A DNA stretch of 64,000 nt, from NCBI GenBank assembly GCA_019217005.1, contig JAHBNG010000005.1:1-64000 (forward strand). Direction: 5' to 3'. Shown here piece by piece: positions 45,073-55,342 of this stretch. The translations under genes and the position numbers were made by a program. Each line of letters starts with the position of its first letter. Positions within the stretch are counted from its first letter, which is position 1. The DNA comes from Chloroflexi bacterium TSY. GTDB taxonomy: Bacteria; Chloroflexota; Anaerolineae; Caldilineales; Caldilineaceae. The notes beneath the pieces are model-generated. The model was not told the DNA's origin. It saw nothing but the letters and a program-made list of their open reading frames with translations, and did not search any database.

Positions 45073-47094
45073 ATGCAGCATCGACAGCAATATATTTTTT
45101 GGTTTTTCCTGGCGTTGGTTGGTCAAGCAGTCTCCCTCCAATTGATTGATTCTGGACCAGTCGCTGGCTATCAACACTATTATTCGCTTAACCAGTTTAT
45201 TACCGAGACAAATCCAATGTGGTTGTTAGGCATTGCCGTCCAAAGTGTCTTGGTGCTGGCTGGGTTTGCCAACAAGCGGCAGCAAATTATAGATTGGCTA
45301 AGGCAATCGCTTCGCCTTTGGCAGATCATCGGCATTGTATTACTGTTTGCCTCTTCCAGTGCCGCCGTATCGCGCAATATTTTTGGTTATCTTGTAGAAC
45401 TTCCATTTGCAACATATATCCAATTCATTAATTTGGCGAATATTGTACTGTTCGCATGGACCATTCCAACCGATGTTCTTGAGCGTTTCACCCGTTTTTT
45501 TGACAGGTTGCTTAGCATGGCAAAGAGTGATCATACGACGCGCTCCAATACTTCACCATTCGCACTGGATCGTGTAGCTATTTTTGCTGCTATCTGGGTA
45601 ACGTTCCTGGCTTTGACCCTAAATTTCTTTTCTTATCAAAGTCATCCACACATTCCCGATGAGGTGGTCTATCTCTACCATGCCCGCTATCTAGCGGAAG
45701 GTATGTTAACAGTACCAGCGCCCCCAGTACCAGAAGCATTTAGCTTTTACATGATCCCCTACGCCCAAGAGCAATGGTATTCGATTTTCCCGCCAGGATG
45801 GCCAGCGATCTTAGCACTGGCAATGCCCTTCAACATTCCTTGGCTGGTCAATCCAATCTTGTTGGGTATCAGTATGCTACTGGCTTTTAGCCTACTGTTA
45901 GAATTGTATGACCGACGAATGGCTCGTACCGCACTCTTGTTGCTTTCGACCTCCCCTTGGTTTATCTTTATGGGCATGAATTTCATGGCCCATATGTTCA
46001 CAACTGTTTGTGCGCTTGCGGCCACTTTGGGGATTGTACGGGCGCGACGGACTGATCGGATAGGTTGGGCTTGGCTGGCAGGAGGAGCGGTTGGCGCAGT
46101 GAGTCTGATACGTCCCCTAGATGGACTACTGATGGCAGTTTTATTGGGGCTTTGGGCAATTGGACTTGGCGGCAAGCGACTGAAACTGACTTCTCTCATG
46201 GCCTTTGGCTTGGGAACAATCCTAGTCGGAGCACTTGTTCTTCCTTATAATCTATCCATTACGGGGAGCATGACAACCTTTCCTCTTTCGAAATATTATG
46301 TAGATTATTTTGGTCCTAAGGCAAATGCGCTGGGTTTTGGATCAGAACGGGGGCTGGGATGGGCGATCGATGCCTTCCCTGGACATTCGCCATTTGAAGC
46401 AATTATCAACTCCAGTCTCAATGTTTTTTCGATCAATATCGAATTATTTGGATGGAGTACAGGTTCTCTCATCCTTGTTCTGTTGCTAATATTCTCAGGT
46501 CGCTGGCAGAAAAAAGACTACCTTTGGTTCGCACCAATTGTTTTGATCCCAATGGTGTATGGTCTCTATTGGTTTAATGGGGGGCCAGATTTTGGTGCCA
46601 GATATTGGTATCTTGTGTTGATCCCACTTGTTGTACTCACAATTAGAGGAATGCAACAGTTGTCTAAGCAATTAGCGAACAATGACATGCATAGTGGATT
46701 CATCGATCCGCGCGTCATGGTAGCCGTCCTATCGCTTGGTATTTTCTCACTCATAAATTTTTCCCCCTGGCGCGCTGTTGACAAATATTATCATTACCGT
46801 GGAATGCAACCAGGGATAACTGAACTAGCCCAACAGCACAGCTTTGGATCCAGCCTTGTTTTGATTCGTGGAAATTCTGATGATTATCAATCGACCTGGT
46901 TGAATAACCCGCTTGATCCTTTTGCCGAGGTACCTATATATGCATGGGATCAAGGCCCAGAGATTCGGGCCAAGTTGGCCAAGGCATATACCGAAAGACC
47001 TGTGTGGATTGTTGATGGGCCATCGGTAACAGGTACAGGATTTACGTTGATCGAGGGACCGATCACGAGTCTGCAGTTAGCCGCGATGGAGTAG
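45073..47094 (+). CDS. GT39/ArnT-like multi-membrane glycosyltransferase
   Basis: 673 residues with about twelve spans. After the early spans comes the acidic motif HIPDEVVYLYHARYLAEG, where GT39/ArnT enzymes have their catalytic Asp-Glu, and an outer loop with WYSIFPPGWPAILAL matching the conserved FxPGxP-type turn. A C-terminal outer domain follows the last span. It should move a sugar from a polyprenyl-phosphate carrier outside the membrane. The start is taken at 45073 (GAGGTT upstream); the frame extends back into the GT2 gene. An IS630 element lies 33 bases after its stop, leaving the gene intact. Confidence 0.83.
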   Translation: MQHRQQYIFWFFLALVGQAVSLQLIDSGPVAGYQHYYSLNQFITETNPMWLLGIAVQSVLVLAGFANKRQQIIDWLRQSLRLWQIIGIVLLFASSSAAVSRNIFGYLVELPFATYIQFINLANIVLFAWTIPTDVLERFTRFFDRLLSMAKSDHTTRSNTSPFALDRVAIFAAIWVTFLALTLNFFSYQSHPHIPDEVVYLYHARYLAEGMLTVPAPPVPEAFSFYMIPYAQEQWYSIFPPGWPAILALAMPFNIPWLVNPILLGISMLLAFSLLLELYDRRMARTALLLLSTSPWFIFMGMNFMAHMFTTVCALAATLGIVRARRTDRIGWAWLAGGAVGAVSLIRPLDGLLMAVLLGLWAIGLGGKRLKLTSLMAFGLGTILVGALVLPYNLSITGSMTTFPLSKYYVDYFGPKANALGFGSERGLGWAIDAFPGHSPFEAIINSSLNVFSINIELFGWSTGSLILVLLLIFSGRWQKKDYLWFAPIVLIPMVYGLYWFNGGPDFGARYWYLVLIPLVVLTIRGMQQLSKQLANNDMHSGFIDPRVMVAVLSLGIFSLINFSPWRAVDKYYHYRGMQPGITELAQQHSFGSSLVLIRGNSDDYQSTWLNNPLDPFAEVPIYAWDQGPEIRAKLAKAYTERPVWIVDGPSVTGTGFTLIEGPITSLQLAAME

Positions 47095-47127
47095 ATTCAT
47101 TGAACGACTGTCATATATACCGCACTA

Positions 47128-48360
47128 GTGTTTTGTCAGATAAGTTATAATACGGTAAACTCTGCCAGAAAGTGACTAAAAAAACGAGGAGGCAGAGAGA
47201 AATGAAGCAAGTATATAAAGTTAAACTAAGTGATAAAGACAGAAATGAATTAAGGCGAATAACGGCAAAAGGAAAAGAGAACGTAAGAAAGATAAGAAGG
47301 GCACATATTCTGCTCTTGTCAGATGGAGGAAAAACAGACAGAGAAATCATGGAACGAGTGGGAGTGACGCGAGCAACGGTGGTGCGAATCCGCAAAAGAT
47401 ATGTGACGGAAGGGCTAACCAAAGCCCCAGAAGAGAGGCCAAGAAGCGGACGACCAGTCGAGATTAGTAACGAAGCCAGAGCCAAAATCACGGCACTAGC
47501 GTGTACGAAAGGACCAGATGGGCGAAGCCGATGGACTTTAAGGCTGCTAGCAACCACAGCGGTTGAGTTAAAGTTTGTGGAAGACATTTCGCATGAAACC
47601 GTGAGTGAAATTCTGAAAAAAACGAACTGAAACCCCATTTGAAGGTGCAGTGGTGTATCGGAAAGTTAACACCTACATACTTGTGGCACATGGAACAAAT
47701 CTTGGACCTCTATGCACAGCCCTATGACCCCAAGAATCCTCTCTGGTGGGTGTTACGATGAAAACCTTGTCAGCTCTTGGGCGATACAATCGTGCCGATT
47801 GAGATGAAACCAGGCAAGAAATGGCGCTATGATCATCACTATGAACGCAAGGGCATCTGTTACATCTTGATTGCTTACCAGCCACACACTGGACAGCGGG
47901 TTGTTCAGATTACCGAACGGCGCAGAGGCCAAGAGTATGCTCGCTTCATGCATGATCTCAAAACGAAACACAATCCTGATGCCGATTCATTACAGATTGT
48001 TCAGGATAATCTCAACATTCATTCACCCAGTTCCTTCTACACCATCTTTTCGCCTGAGGAAGCTTTCGCTCTGGCTCAGCACTTTCAGATGGTTTATACC
48101 CCCGTCAACGGGAGTTGGCTTAATATGGTTGAAATTGAACTCTCGGTTATCACTCGCCAAGTTCTTGATCGCCGCATTGATTCCAAAGAGCTTCTTGAGA
48201 CTGTTGTCCTTGCTCTTGTCAACGAGCGCAATGAACAATCCGCTACCATTCAATGGCAATTTACCCCCGCTCTCGCTCGCCAGAAGTTCCAGCGTTTCTA
48301 TCCTGTTTTGGATACCGATTCTGATGACCAACCTGTATCATAACTTATCTGACAAAACAC
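47128..48360 (+). mobile_element. IS630-family insertion sequence
   Basis: 1233 bases with terminal repeats beginning GTGTTTTGTCAGATAAGTTAT, read to 20 bases on each end, and the TA target duplication (47126-47127 and 48361-48362) that is the hallmark of IS630/Tc1-mariner elements. The transposase is broken. Confidence 0.9.
47172..48343 (+). pseudogene. IS630-type transposase, multiply frameshifted
   Basis: The first frame (to 47630) holds the Paired-like helix-turn-helix (RRAHILLLSDGGKTDREIMERVGVT is split over two helices). The second (from about 47777) holds the DDE_3 domain with Asp in IVQDNLNIH and Glu in WLNMVEIELSVI. At 47614-47620 an A7 run requires a -1 step (LKKNELKPHLKVQW), which could be natural for this family. 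Two further single-base losses near 47755-47775 are needed to read YDEKPCQLLGD, so this copy is truly dead. Confidence 0.8.
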
Positions 48361-48366
48361 TAGCTT

Positions 48367-48431
48367 ATAAATTTAAATTAAATTTGACTGTTCTACCCGA
48401 CTGAAATCGGTCAAATTTAATTTAAATTTAT
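48367..48431. terminator. 22-bp perfect A/T hairpin
   Basis: Arms at 48367-48388 and 48410-48431, complementary at every position (ATAAATTTAAATTAAATT then TGAC), loop of 21 bases. It begins four bases outside the IS630 right target duplication. It is nearly all A/T and fit for a bidirectional terminator; alternatively a small palindromic MITE. The 48432-48660 stretch otherwise holds no gene. Confidence 0.5.
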
Positions 48432-48660
48432 GGCAGTGCTCGGTATACCAAGTTTTATTTGACAAAATTTAGGCGTTCATCACCGTCTAAACAGTTACAA
48501 TATCTGTTAGAAAGATGTAACATTTATCAAACGATCCAAAATGATATAATGGAATTATTTCAAACATATTTGATTGATACAATTTCAATCAAATATTTCT
48601 GAAGTATATTGCATGTTCTACTTCATACGTTGATTCGATCAGGAGGAAAAGGAATTCATT

Positions 48661-48846
48661 GTGGAGTTACATTATTTATGGAGTTTGGGTACAAGCATAG
48701 TTATGCCATTGCCCTGGGATTTTCTGACAAATTCGATTGTCATTCTGTATTTAGGGCCGGAAACAATTCTACCGTTTGCTTCGATACTCGCTAGCATTGT
48801 TGGTGTATTCTTAATGTTTTGGCGATTGATCGTCAGCGGGGTCTGA
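48661..48846 (+). CDS. Small hydrophobic membrane protein
   Basis: 61 residues, not recognised: two membrane spans (SIVMPLPWDFLTNSIVILYL; FASILASIVGVFLMFWRLIV). The GTG start has AGGAGGAAAAGGA just upstream, the strongest ribosome site in this part of the window, which is the main reason for calling it real. It lies alone between an IS630 and a degenerate IS, so its context says little; a remnant of a longer gene is possible. Confidence 0.5.
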   Translation: MELHYLWSLGTSIVMPLPWDFLTNSIVILYLGPETILPFASILASIVGVFLMFWRLIVSGV

Positions 48847-49095
48847 AGAATTTTTGGACGGTCATCTATTATGAATGATGCTATGGATGACATAGATGAC
48901 GATAGAGCTGTTGGGCATTAATATTAACCACTGGTGGTCGTGTCATTACTTCGCTTGGGTACAACAGTCTTGCTTCGCTACGTTTCCTCTCATCGATGCA
49001 CCCTGCTGCTTGGCAGAATCGTTTCGTGCTCAAATCTACGGTCGTCATGAAACTCCTTCCTTATCGCGATATCTGCCTTTATTTTTAAACTCACA

Positions 49096-50558
49096 CCTTA
49101 TTTTTGCGCAACGAGAGCGTGATTCTATTCGTTCATGCAACTAGAGGGGGTTTCTAATCGGCCTCTAGATAGGATTTCAAGCAAATCAGAAGGTCACGAG
49201 AATAAGGATGTGAACTTAGCAGGTCAATCCGTGAAAGTGAGCCGTTCTGAAAAGAGAGAAAACCAGGTATTTGTAATAGATCTCGAACAATTCGTTTCTG
49301 CCGGAAAGGTTCAAATCTAGTATCCACGAGAGCTTGCTGATGGAAATGGCCTATCAAATTATGCGCCAAATCAGCCAAAAGGATAAGAGATTTTTTGAGC
49401 TAGAAATAGGGTCTTGCGACGAGAAGCTAAGTGTAACCCCATTTTATCATTACGGAATTGTTCGATTTCAGCCGCACCTCGATTGTCATAATATGAAATG
49501 AAGTGACGCTTGGATGGCAATTTGATGGTCGAAATGTAGTAACTGACACAAATTTGCTCGTTTTCACTCTTTTTTGAGAAAAATGCGTACAGGGCGATTA
49601 AACTTGATAGGGATGGAATTTCAGCCAGAAAGACGTCACCGCAAGGATCCCATCGAGTCACCTGTTGCGCCCACAGATGGGCACGACGGTTGGAGTTGCC
49701 CTTCATCATAAATTGATAGTTGCGGTTGAGCAGCCACCGAATATTTTCTTCACTACCTGCACCGCCATCGGTGCGCCAGACGACTCGCTCGCGTTTTTCT
49801 CGTCTAACTCTAATGAACTTTCCGTGGCAAGCACGGCTGGCTGAAACGATGGAGCTGTATGCTGACTCCTGGATAGAGGTCTGACCAAACCGTTTCATGG
49901 TATTTAACCGAACTTACACGGACCAATTGGCGTCCCGTTGCGTTTTTTTGCCGCTAAAATAGCCTTTTTGACTTTTCTGTGCCTTTTTGCCGCATGGTAA
50001 TCCGGATAGGTCAAAGTCTAACCACAAGAACCCTCGCCAATCGTGGTTGTGTATTTGGCTTAGAGGCTTGCAGATTTCGCTGACCGCACTCTACCGATAT
50101 TCATTAGAGTTAGGGCGTCTAATGTACGAGACATATTTGATTGCTCACTAAGCTGCTCCATCCCATAAATTTTCGCAAGGAGTCTTTCTGGTCTGACCTT
50201 TGTATTGAACTCAGTCAGCGTTGCGCAACCACATAATATGCTAACCAGCACCTGTTCCAACTTACTTGCTGGTGTATATTCATACGTTTTGACCGGTATT
50301 TCGATCTTCTTCAACGCAGTTAGCATTTTCTCTTGATGGTAGTGTGCCAGCAACGCAGCTAATGGTGCATACTGAGTATTGCTGATCTCGTTCGTTAGTC
50401 CGAATTCTATTGCCATGAATGCCTCCTTGGATCGGGTATCTCTAATGAATTTCTTTGAGGCTATCCTTTTTTCGGCATTTTGACGAATTTGATCGAATAG
50501 AATCAGGCTCTTATTGCGTCAACGAATAGAATTCCCTTCCCGTTGCGCAAAAATAAGG
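49096..50558 (-). mobile_element. Degenerate DDE insertion sequence (IS1380-like)
   Basis: 1463 bases with 18-bp ends CCTTATTTTTGCGCAACG / CGTTGCGCAAAAATAAGG. Pieces of one transposase remain on the minus strand: the N-terminal part at 50060-50416, a DFDLSGLPCGKKAQ segment with the first catalytic Asp near 49990, and WRTDGGAGSEENIRWLL to YYDNRGAAEIEQF at 49371-49800. Stops and frameshifts separate them. The family is a tentative reading of the DxDLTGLP/YDNRxxxE pattern. The two clearest frame pieces share one ancestry rather than being separate genes. Confidence 0.7.
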
Positions 50559-50839
50559 TCTCAGCCTTGGTGAATTCTTAGATATCGCCCTTTCTACTCA
50601 TAATTCCCTGGCATCATCTCGCACCTTCAATATTTTCAGTCGTTATATCGATGAATGTACATTCACCATCGACAATTTCTGTTGATGTTATTTCGTAAGC
50701 GCCTACATGCACTCATTTCATCTTAAACTGAGCTCTGTATGAGGACATGATTTTTCTTTATCTCGTAGAGATGTCGGAAAAACCATATTTTCATTACAAC
50801 CGTAGCATAGAATTCAGTCAGCATTCAAAAAGGAATTAC

Positions 50840-52085
50840 ATGAAGAAGGTTATTGTAATCGGACTAGACGGCTTTGCGCCGAAGGTAGTAGAACCTATGC
50901 TCGCTGCTGGTGAACTGCCGAATCTAGCAAAGTTGCGTAGACAGGGTGGTTATTCGCGTTTGCGTACGACCTATCCACCACAGACACCAGTGGCTTGGTC
51001 CACCTTTTCAACTGGGACAAATCCAGGCGGTCATGGAATCTTTGATTTTTTTGAGACGAGATCCAGAGACATATTTGCCAGCATTGGCGCTGAATCGATA
51101 TGAACAGAAAAATATGTTCACTCCACCTCAAGCGGTTAATTTGCGACGTGGGACCCCTATCTGGAGCCTTTTAACTGATGCTGGAATCCGTTCAACGGTT
51201 TTGCGTTGCCCTTGCACATTTCCTCCCGATGAAATTCGCGGACGAATTCTTGCGGGAGTCGGCGTTCCCGATCTACGTGGCGGTCTGGGTACCTCTACAT
51301 TTTATTCATCAACAGATGATTTGAAGTCCCAAGAAAGCGAAAAGGTTGTTCATGTACGTGCAGAAGGGAAAAATAAAATCACGACTTATGTGAATGGCCC
51401 GCGAAATCCTAAATCGAAAGCAGATTTCCAGTTTGATATTACGATTCACGTTGAGCCAGAGTCGCGACGTATCAAGATACATTCCAAAGGACAGCCGAAA
51501 GAACTGGTGGTTCGCGAAGGGGAGTGGAGTGATTGGTTGAGAGTTCAGTTCAAATTGGGACTATTGCAGTCGGTGTGGGGCATAGTCCGTTTTCATCTGG
51601 TACAGATTGCTCCAGAATTTGAACTATATGCGTCGCCCGTTAACTTTGATCCAGCGGCTCCTATGTTCCCCATTAGTTCGCCGCCAGAATACGCAGGACA
51701 TTTGGTAGAAAAGTTGGGCACGTTCTATACCACCGGTATGGCCGAAGATCATGACGGTCTTAATAATGAACGCTTTGACGAATTAGCATACCTAGAACAA
51801 TGTACTTTGGTATTGAGAGAACGCGAAAAGATGATGCTTTATGAACTGGAGCGATTTAGACAGGGTTTATTTTTCTGTCTATTTGATACCCCCGATCGTT
51901 TACAGCACATGTTTTGGCGATTTCGTGAAAATTCGCATCCAGCCAATCATGGCAATGTTGTACCCGAAATGAAGTACATGATTGAGGAACATTATCGTAC
52001 TTGTTTGGTTAAGATTCGTCAGAATATTTTTGGATCGATTATAAAGAATAAGGAGGAGAGTGTACGGCAAATTTCTGATTCCAAT
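50840..52085 (+). pseudogene. Type I phosphodiesterase/nucleotide pyrophosphatase-like, frameshifted and truncated
   Basis: Alkaline-phosphatase-superfamily enzyme of the AP4A/PDE type seen beside glycan genes. The metal-binding start VIGLDGFAPKVVEPM and the nucleophile segment PPQTPVAWSTFSTGTNPGGHG are clear. A T7 run at 51047-51053 throws the frame; with six T the reading is smooth (FDFLRRDPETYLPAL). The second frame continues through FDTPDRLQHMFWR but stops resembling the family after EHYRTCLVKIRQN, before the expected second metal site (DHG). It then runs without a stop into a sulfatase-like gene. The ATG at 50840 follows AAGGAATT. Confidence 0.75.
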
Positions 52086-53528
52086 ATGCAGACCTCGGGC
52101 ATGAGTCGACGACAATTCTTACTTGGTACGGGAGTATCAGTTGCTGCTTTAGCTGTAAGCGTTCAAGGGCAGGCAATATGGGCAGAGAACCGACAGCTCG
52201 CCAGAATTGCTTTGCCATCGCAAAGGACTCCCAATATTTTGTTGTTGATACTCGATACCGTTCGGGCAGAGAGTCTAAGTCTTCATGGGCATATTCGCCA
52301 GACAACACCCAAATTAGAGCAATTTGCAAATCGTTCTGTTATCTTTGACCGGGCAATTGCAACCGCACCATGGACGTTGCCGTCACATTCTAGTATGTTT
52401 ACGAGGCGATGGCATCATGAAGTATCGTCTGACTGGCTTCTTCCACTTGATCATTCACATCCAACGTTGGCCGAAGTTTTAACGGCTCATGGATATCATA
52501 CTGCTGGCTTTGTCGCGAACTTGTCCTACTGTGGACGCGAAACGGGGGTGAATCGTGGGTTTCTTCACTATGAAGATTATCCGGTATCGATCGGACAGGT
52601 AGCCATCAGTTCCTCGTTAGGGCAAACGGTGGTCAGTAGCGATCGATTGCGTCGAGCAATTGGATATCATGAGCTTGTCAATCGTAAAACAGCTGCAATG
52701 ATTAATAATGATTTTCTAAAATGGCTTTCTGGCCGCGATACTGAACATCCTTTCTTTGCATTTCTGAACTATTTTGATGCACATGAACCTTATCTGCCGC
52801 CTCCGCCATTTGACACAATGTTTGGCGACCCAAATATTGTGCGCAACAACTTCCAGCATTCTGCTTTTGATGCGGTTCGAGATAAACGGGGCTTGTCGCC
52901 ACAAGATATTCAGGCTGAAATAGGTGCATATGAAGGGACAATCGCCTATTTAGATGATCAGATCGATTTGCTCATTAAAGAGCTGGAGCGGCGAAATATA
53001 CTTGACGATACAATTGTAATCATCGCATCTGATCATGGCGAAGAGTTTGGTGAGCATGGGGAGTTTGAACATGGAAACACTCTGTACTTACCCTCGATAC
53101 ATGTACCTTTGATGATCTCATATCCAGCCCATATTCCTAGCGGTGTGAGAGTTAATGAGCCGGTTTCGTTGCGCAATCTACCGGCAACCCTCATAGATGT
53201 TATTGGGATTGAAAGTGCAGTTGACTTTCCTGGGTACTCCCTAAGACGGCATTGGAAAGGCGAGAATGATACAGATGATTGGAGGGGTGAGCCAGTTCTG
53301 GCTGAGGTCAACGTTGAGGGTTGGGATCCCAACGCTGCAAGAAACTTAAAATCGCTGGTGATGGAAAAATATCACTATATCAGATACGCAGATGGTCAGG
53401 AAGAGTTGTTCGATTTTGACGCTGATCCGCTGGAAACAGAAGATCTGGTCGATTCTGGAGAAGGCCACCAAATGCTAGATAGATTCCGTATTGCTCTTGA
53501 CGAGGCGCGCAATCAAAAACCCGGTTAA
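52086..53528 (+). CDS. Tat-exported sulfatase-like hydrolase
   Basis: Begins with a twin-arginine signal peptide (SRRQFLLGTGVSVAALAVS), so it is a protein in its own right although the frame is open from the phosphodiesterase remnant. The sulfatase fold follows: the metal site in NILLLILDTVRAESLS, the nucleophile motif APWTLPSHSSMFT and the C-terminal ASDHGEEFGEHGEFEHG. The position that is Cys or Ser (formylglycine) in true sulfatases is Thr here, so it is more likely a phospho- or phosphono-hydrolase or transferase on a surface polymer. Starts are ATG 52086 or 52101. AAGGAGGAG at 52048 is too far upstream to be its ribosome site, suggesting fusion expression. Confidence 0.78.
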   Translation: MQTSGMSRRQFLLGTGVSVAALAVSVQGQAIWAENRQLARIALPSQRTPNILLLILDTVRAESLSLHGHIRQTTPKLEQFANRSVIFDRAIATAPWTLPSHSSMFTRRWHHEVSSDWLLPLDHSHPTLAEVLTAHGYHTAGFVANLSYCGRETGVNRGFLHYEDYPVSIGQVAISSSLGQTVVSSDRLRRAIGYHELVNRKTAAMINNDFLKWLSGRDTEHPFFAFLNYFDAHEPYLPPPPFDTMFGDPNIVRNNFQHSAFDAVRDKRGLSPQDIQAEIGAYEGTIAYLDDQIDLLIKELERRNILDDTIVIIASDHGEEFGEHGEFEHGNTLYLPSIHVPLMISYPAHIPSGVRVNEPVSLRNLPATLIDVIGIESAVDFPGYSLRRHWKGENDTDDWRGEPVLAEVNVEGWDPNAARNLKSLVMEKYHYIRYADGQEELFDFDADPLETEDLVDSGEGHQMLDRFRIALDEARNQKPG

Positions 53529-53741
53529 CGAGATTTTTCTTGATTACTTTTCGATTCAACCGACATAGTCTTCTATCGGATCTACTCATCAGCCCGCGCC
53601 GGAAAAGCTTTCTGTTGAAGACTTTTTTTGCCACGGCATAGCTTCAAACAGGCATCACAAGCGACTTCGTACTAGGATACTTACAAAAATGTAGGGGTAC
53701 TCTGGAAGGGCTATCAATAATAGCCTAAAGGAGGCAGTAGA

Positions 53742-53801
53742 ATGTCATCAGCGAGCAGTTACCCAAATTGGACGACAGTAGCTCTTTTAATCATGTTGTA
53801 G
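53742..53801 (+). CDS. Very short ORF with strong ribosome site
   Basis: Nineteen codons (MSSASSYPNWTTVALLIML) behind AAAGGAGG 7 bases upstream. The end is hydrophobic, like the start of a membrane protein cut short. An IS-X copy begins 20 bases later, so this may be the stump of a longer gene, or a small membrane peptide. Confidence 0.3.
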   Translation: MSSASSYPNWTTVALLIML

Positions 53802-53820
53802 TAACACGAGGTTCTTTCCT

Positions 53821-55322
53821 CTTTACTTTCTGGTAAAAGAAAAGAGATGAGGTGAGAAATGTGACAAAAAGCGGTTAGCGTTTCATCCTAAAGGTAGAGA
53901 ACCCAAAAAGGAGGAAGGAATGCTAACCGCGCCAGAAATAACTATAGCAGTACTGATGAATGTATTGCAAGTAACGCCGGTGGGAACAAACGTAAATGTA
54001 ATGCGTCTGATGTGGGCGATGATGAATGGGTCGTTTCTGAAAAGTCGAGGAGCAATCCATAGTGGATTGAGTGAAAGCGGGTTTGAAGATGAGGAGCTCC
54101 GGCGAAGCTGGTGGAGCTTTCGATATGGATCATGGGATATTGCAAGCCTGCTCTCATCGTGGCAAGAAGAAGTGGAGTGGAAAGGGGAATGGGAGGCAAA
54201 AAAGTTAGAAGGATACCGAGTGAAAAGCATAGATATCACAGGGTTCTGGCGACCGAAGCTGCAAGGGAAAGTGAACCGACTCTATAACTCAACGGCTCGT
54301 CGGGCATTGCCCGCGCTCATCTTTGGAGTGATGATAAGCTCGGGGGAGATAGGCGGGAAACGAGTGCCACTGCTCAAGGCAATCATGAGATGCGAGGTAG
54401 GCACAAAGGAAAGTGAGTTTCGGAAAAAGCTGCTGAAAGAGACGAAGAAATCACTGGAGTCAGACGAAGTGGCGGTGGTCGATGCCGGGTTTACAATCAG
54501 AGAAATGCTAGAAAGCGACGTCGACCGATTTGTCCTTCGGGAAGCGATTAACTGCACAGCGCGCCGCAATGAGTTACCCGAACGTAAGGAAAAAGGCAGA
54601 CCACCCGAATATGGTGATATTGTGCGTCCGCTCTCTCGATGCTATAGGGGAAAGCGACTCGAGGCCACAACTCCAGACTCGTTTGGTCAATTTGTCTATA
54701 GTGGTCGCCTGATTCGCTATCAAGCATGGCACAATCTCGTCCCCAGGACAACCAAGGTGGATACAGCCAACCGCACCTATTCGATTTACGTCTTTCAGGA
54801 TCCTGCTTATCACACACCTTTGGTTCTGGCGACCGTCATGGCTTTACAAGCTGAAACCATTTATCTTTTCTCTGGAGCGCTGGCCTGTTGAACATCCCCC
54901 CTTGGCTTCCAAGCAGATGATTGGCTTACATCGTCAATTTGTTCATGCCGATGAGGCTTGCTTCCGCTTACCTGAACTGGGGCTGCTTGCTGGCAATCTT
55001 CTTTCCCATTTAGCCGCTTCTCTTCCTCCCATACCGACTGGCTACTGGGATCGAGAGCCTCAAGTCACTCCCGGCAGGCTGCGCCGCGTTCTCTCGAGTG
55101 CTCTTTTTCCAACTCCCGACCAACTCGACCCTGACTTTCGGAAAAAGGCCTCGGTTTCACACCATTTACCTAAAGGCGTTCTCGCTCATCGCCGCCTCAA
55201 TGCCGCTGCTTAAACTAGCCGAGCACTATTTTTACATTTTATCCCGTTTTTTCAGGGTGGATTCTTTTTTCCGCCCCTTTCGGTTTGCCCTTTGTCACTC
55301 AAGCCTTTACCAGAAAGTAAAG
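53821..55322 (+). mobile_element. IS-X copy 3 (unclassified DDE family), most complete
   Basis: 1502 bases, perfect 17-bp ends CTTTACTTTCTGGTAAA / TTTACCAGAAAGTAAAG. The transposase (53920-55213) shows DDE motifs: SIDITGFWRPKL, VAVVDAGFTIREML and a C-terminal helix-rich domain. A two-base loss near 54871 (CTCTGG where copy 2 has CTATCTGG) splits it, ending the first frame at 54891. No clear target duplication. I do not recognise the IS family. Confidence 0.82.
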
Positions 55323-55342
55323 TCATAGAAACGTTGGTTTAA

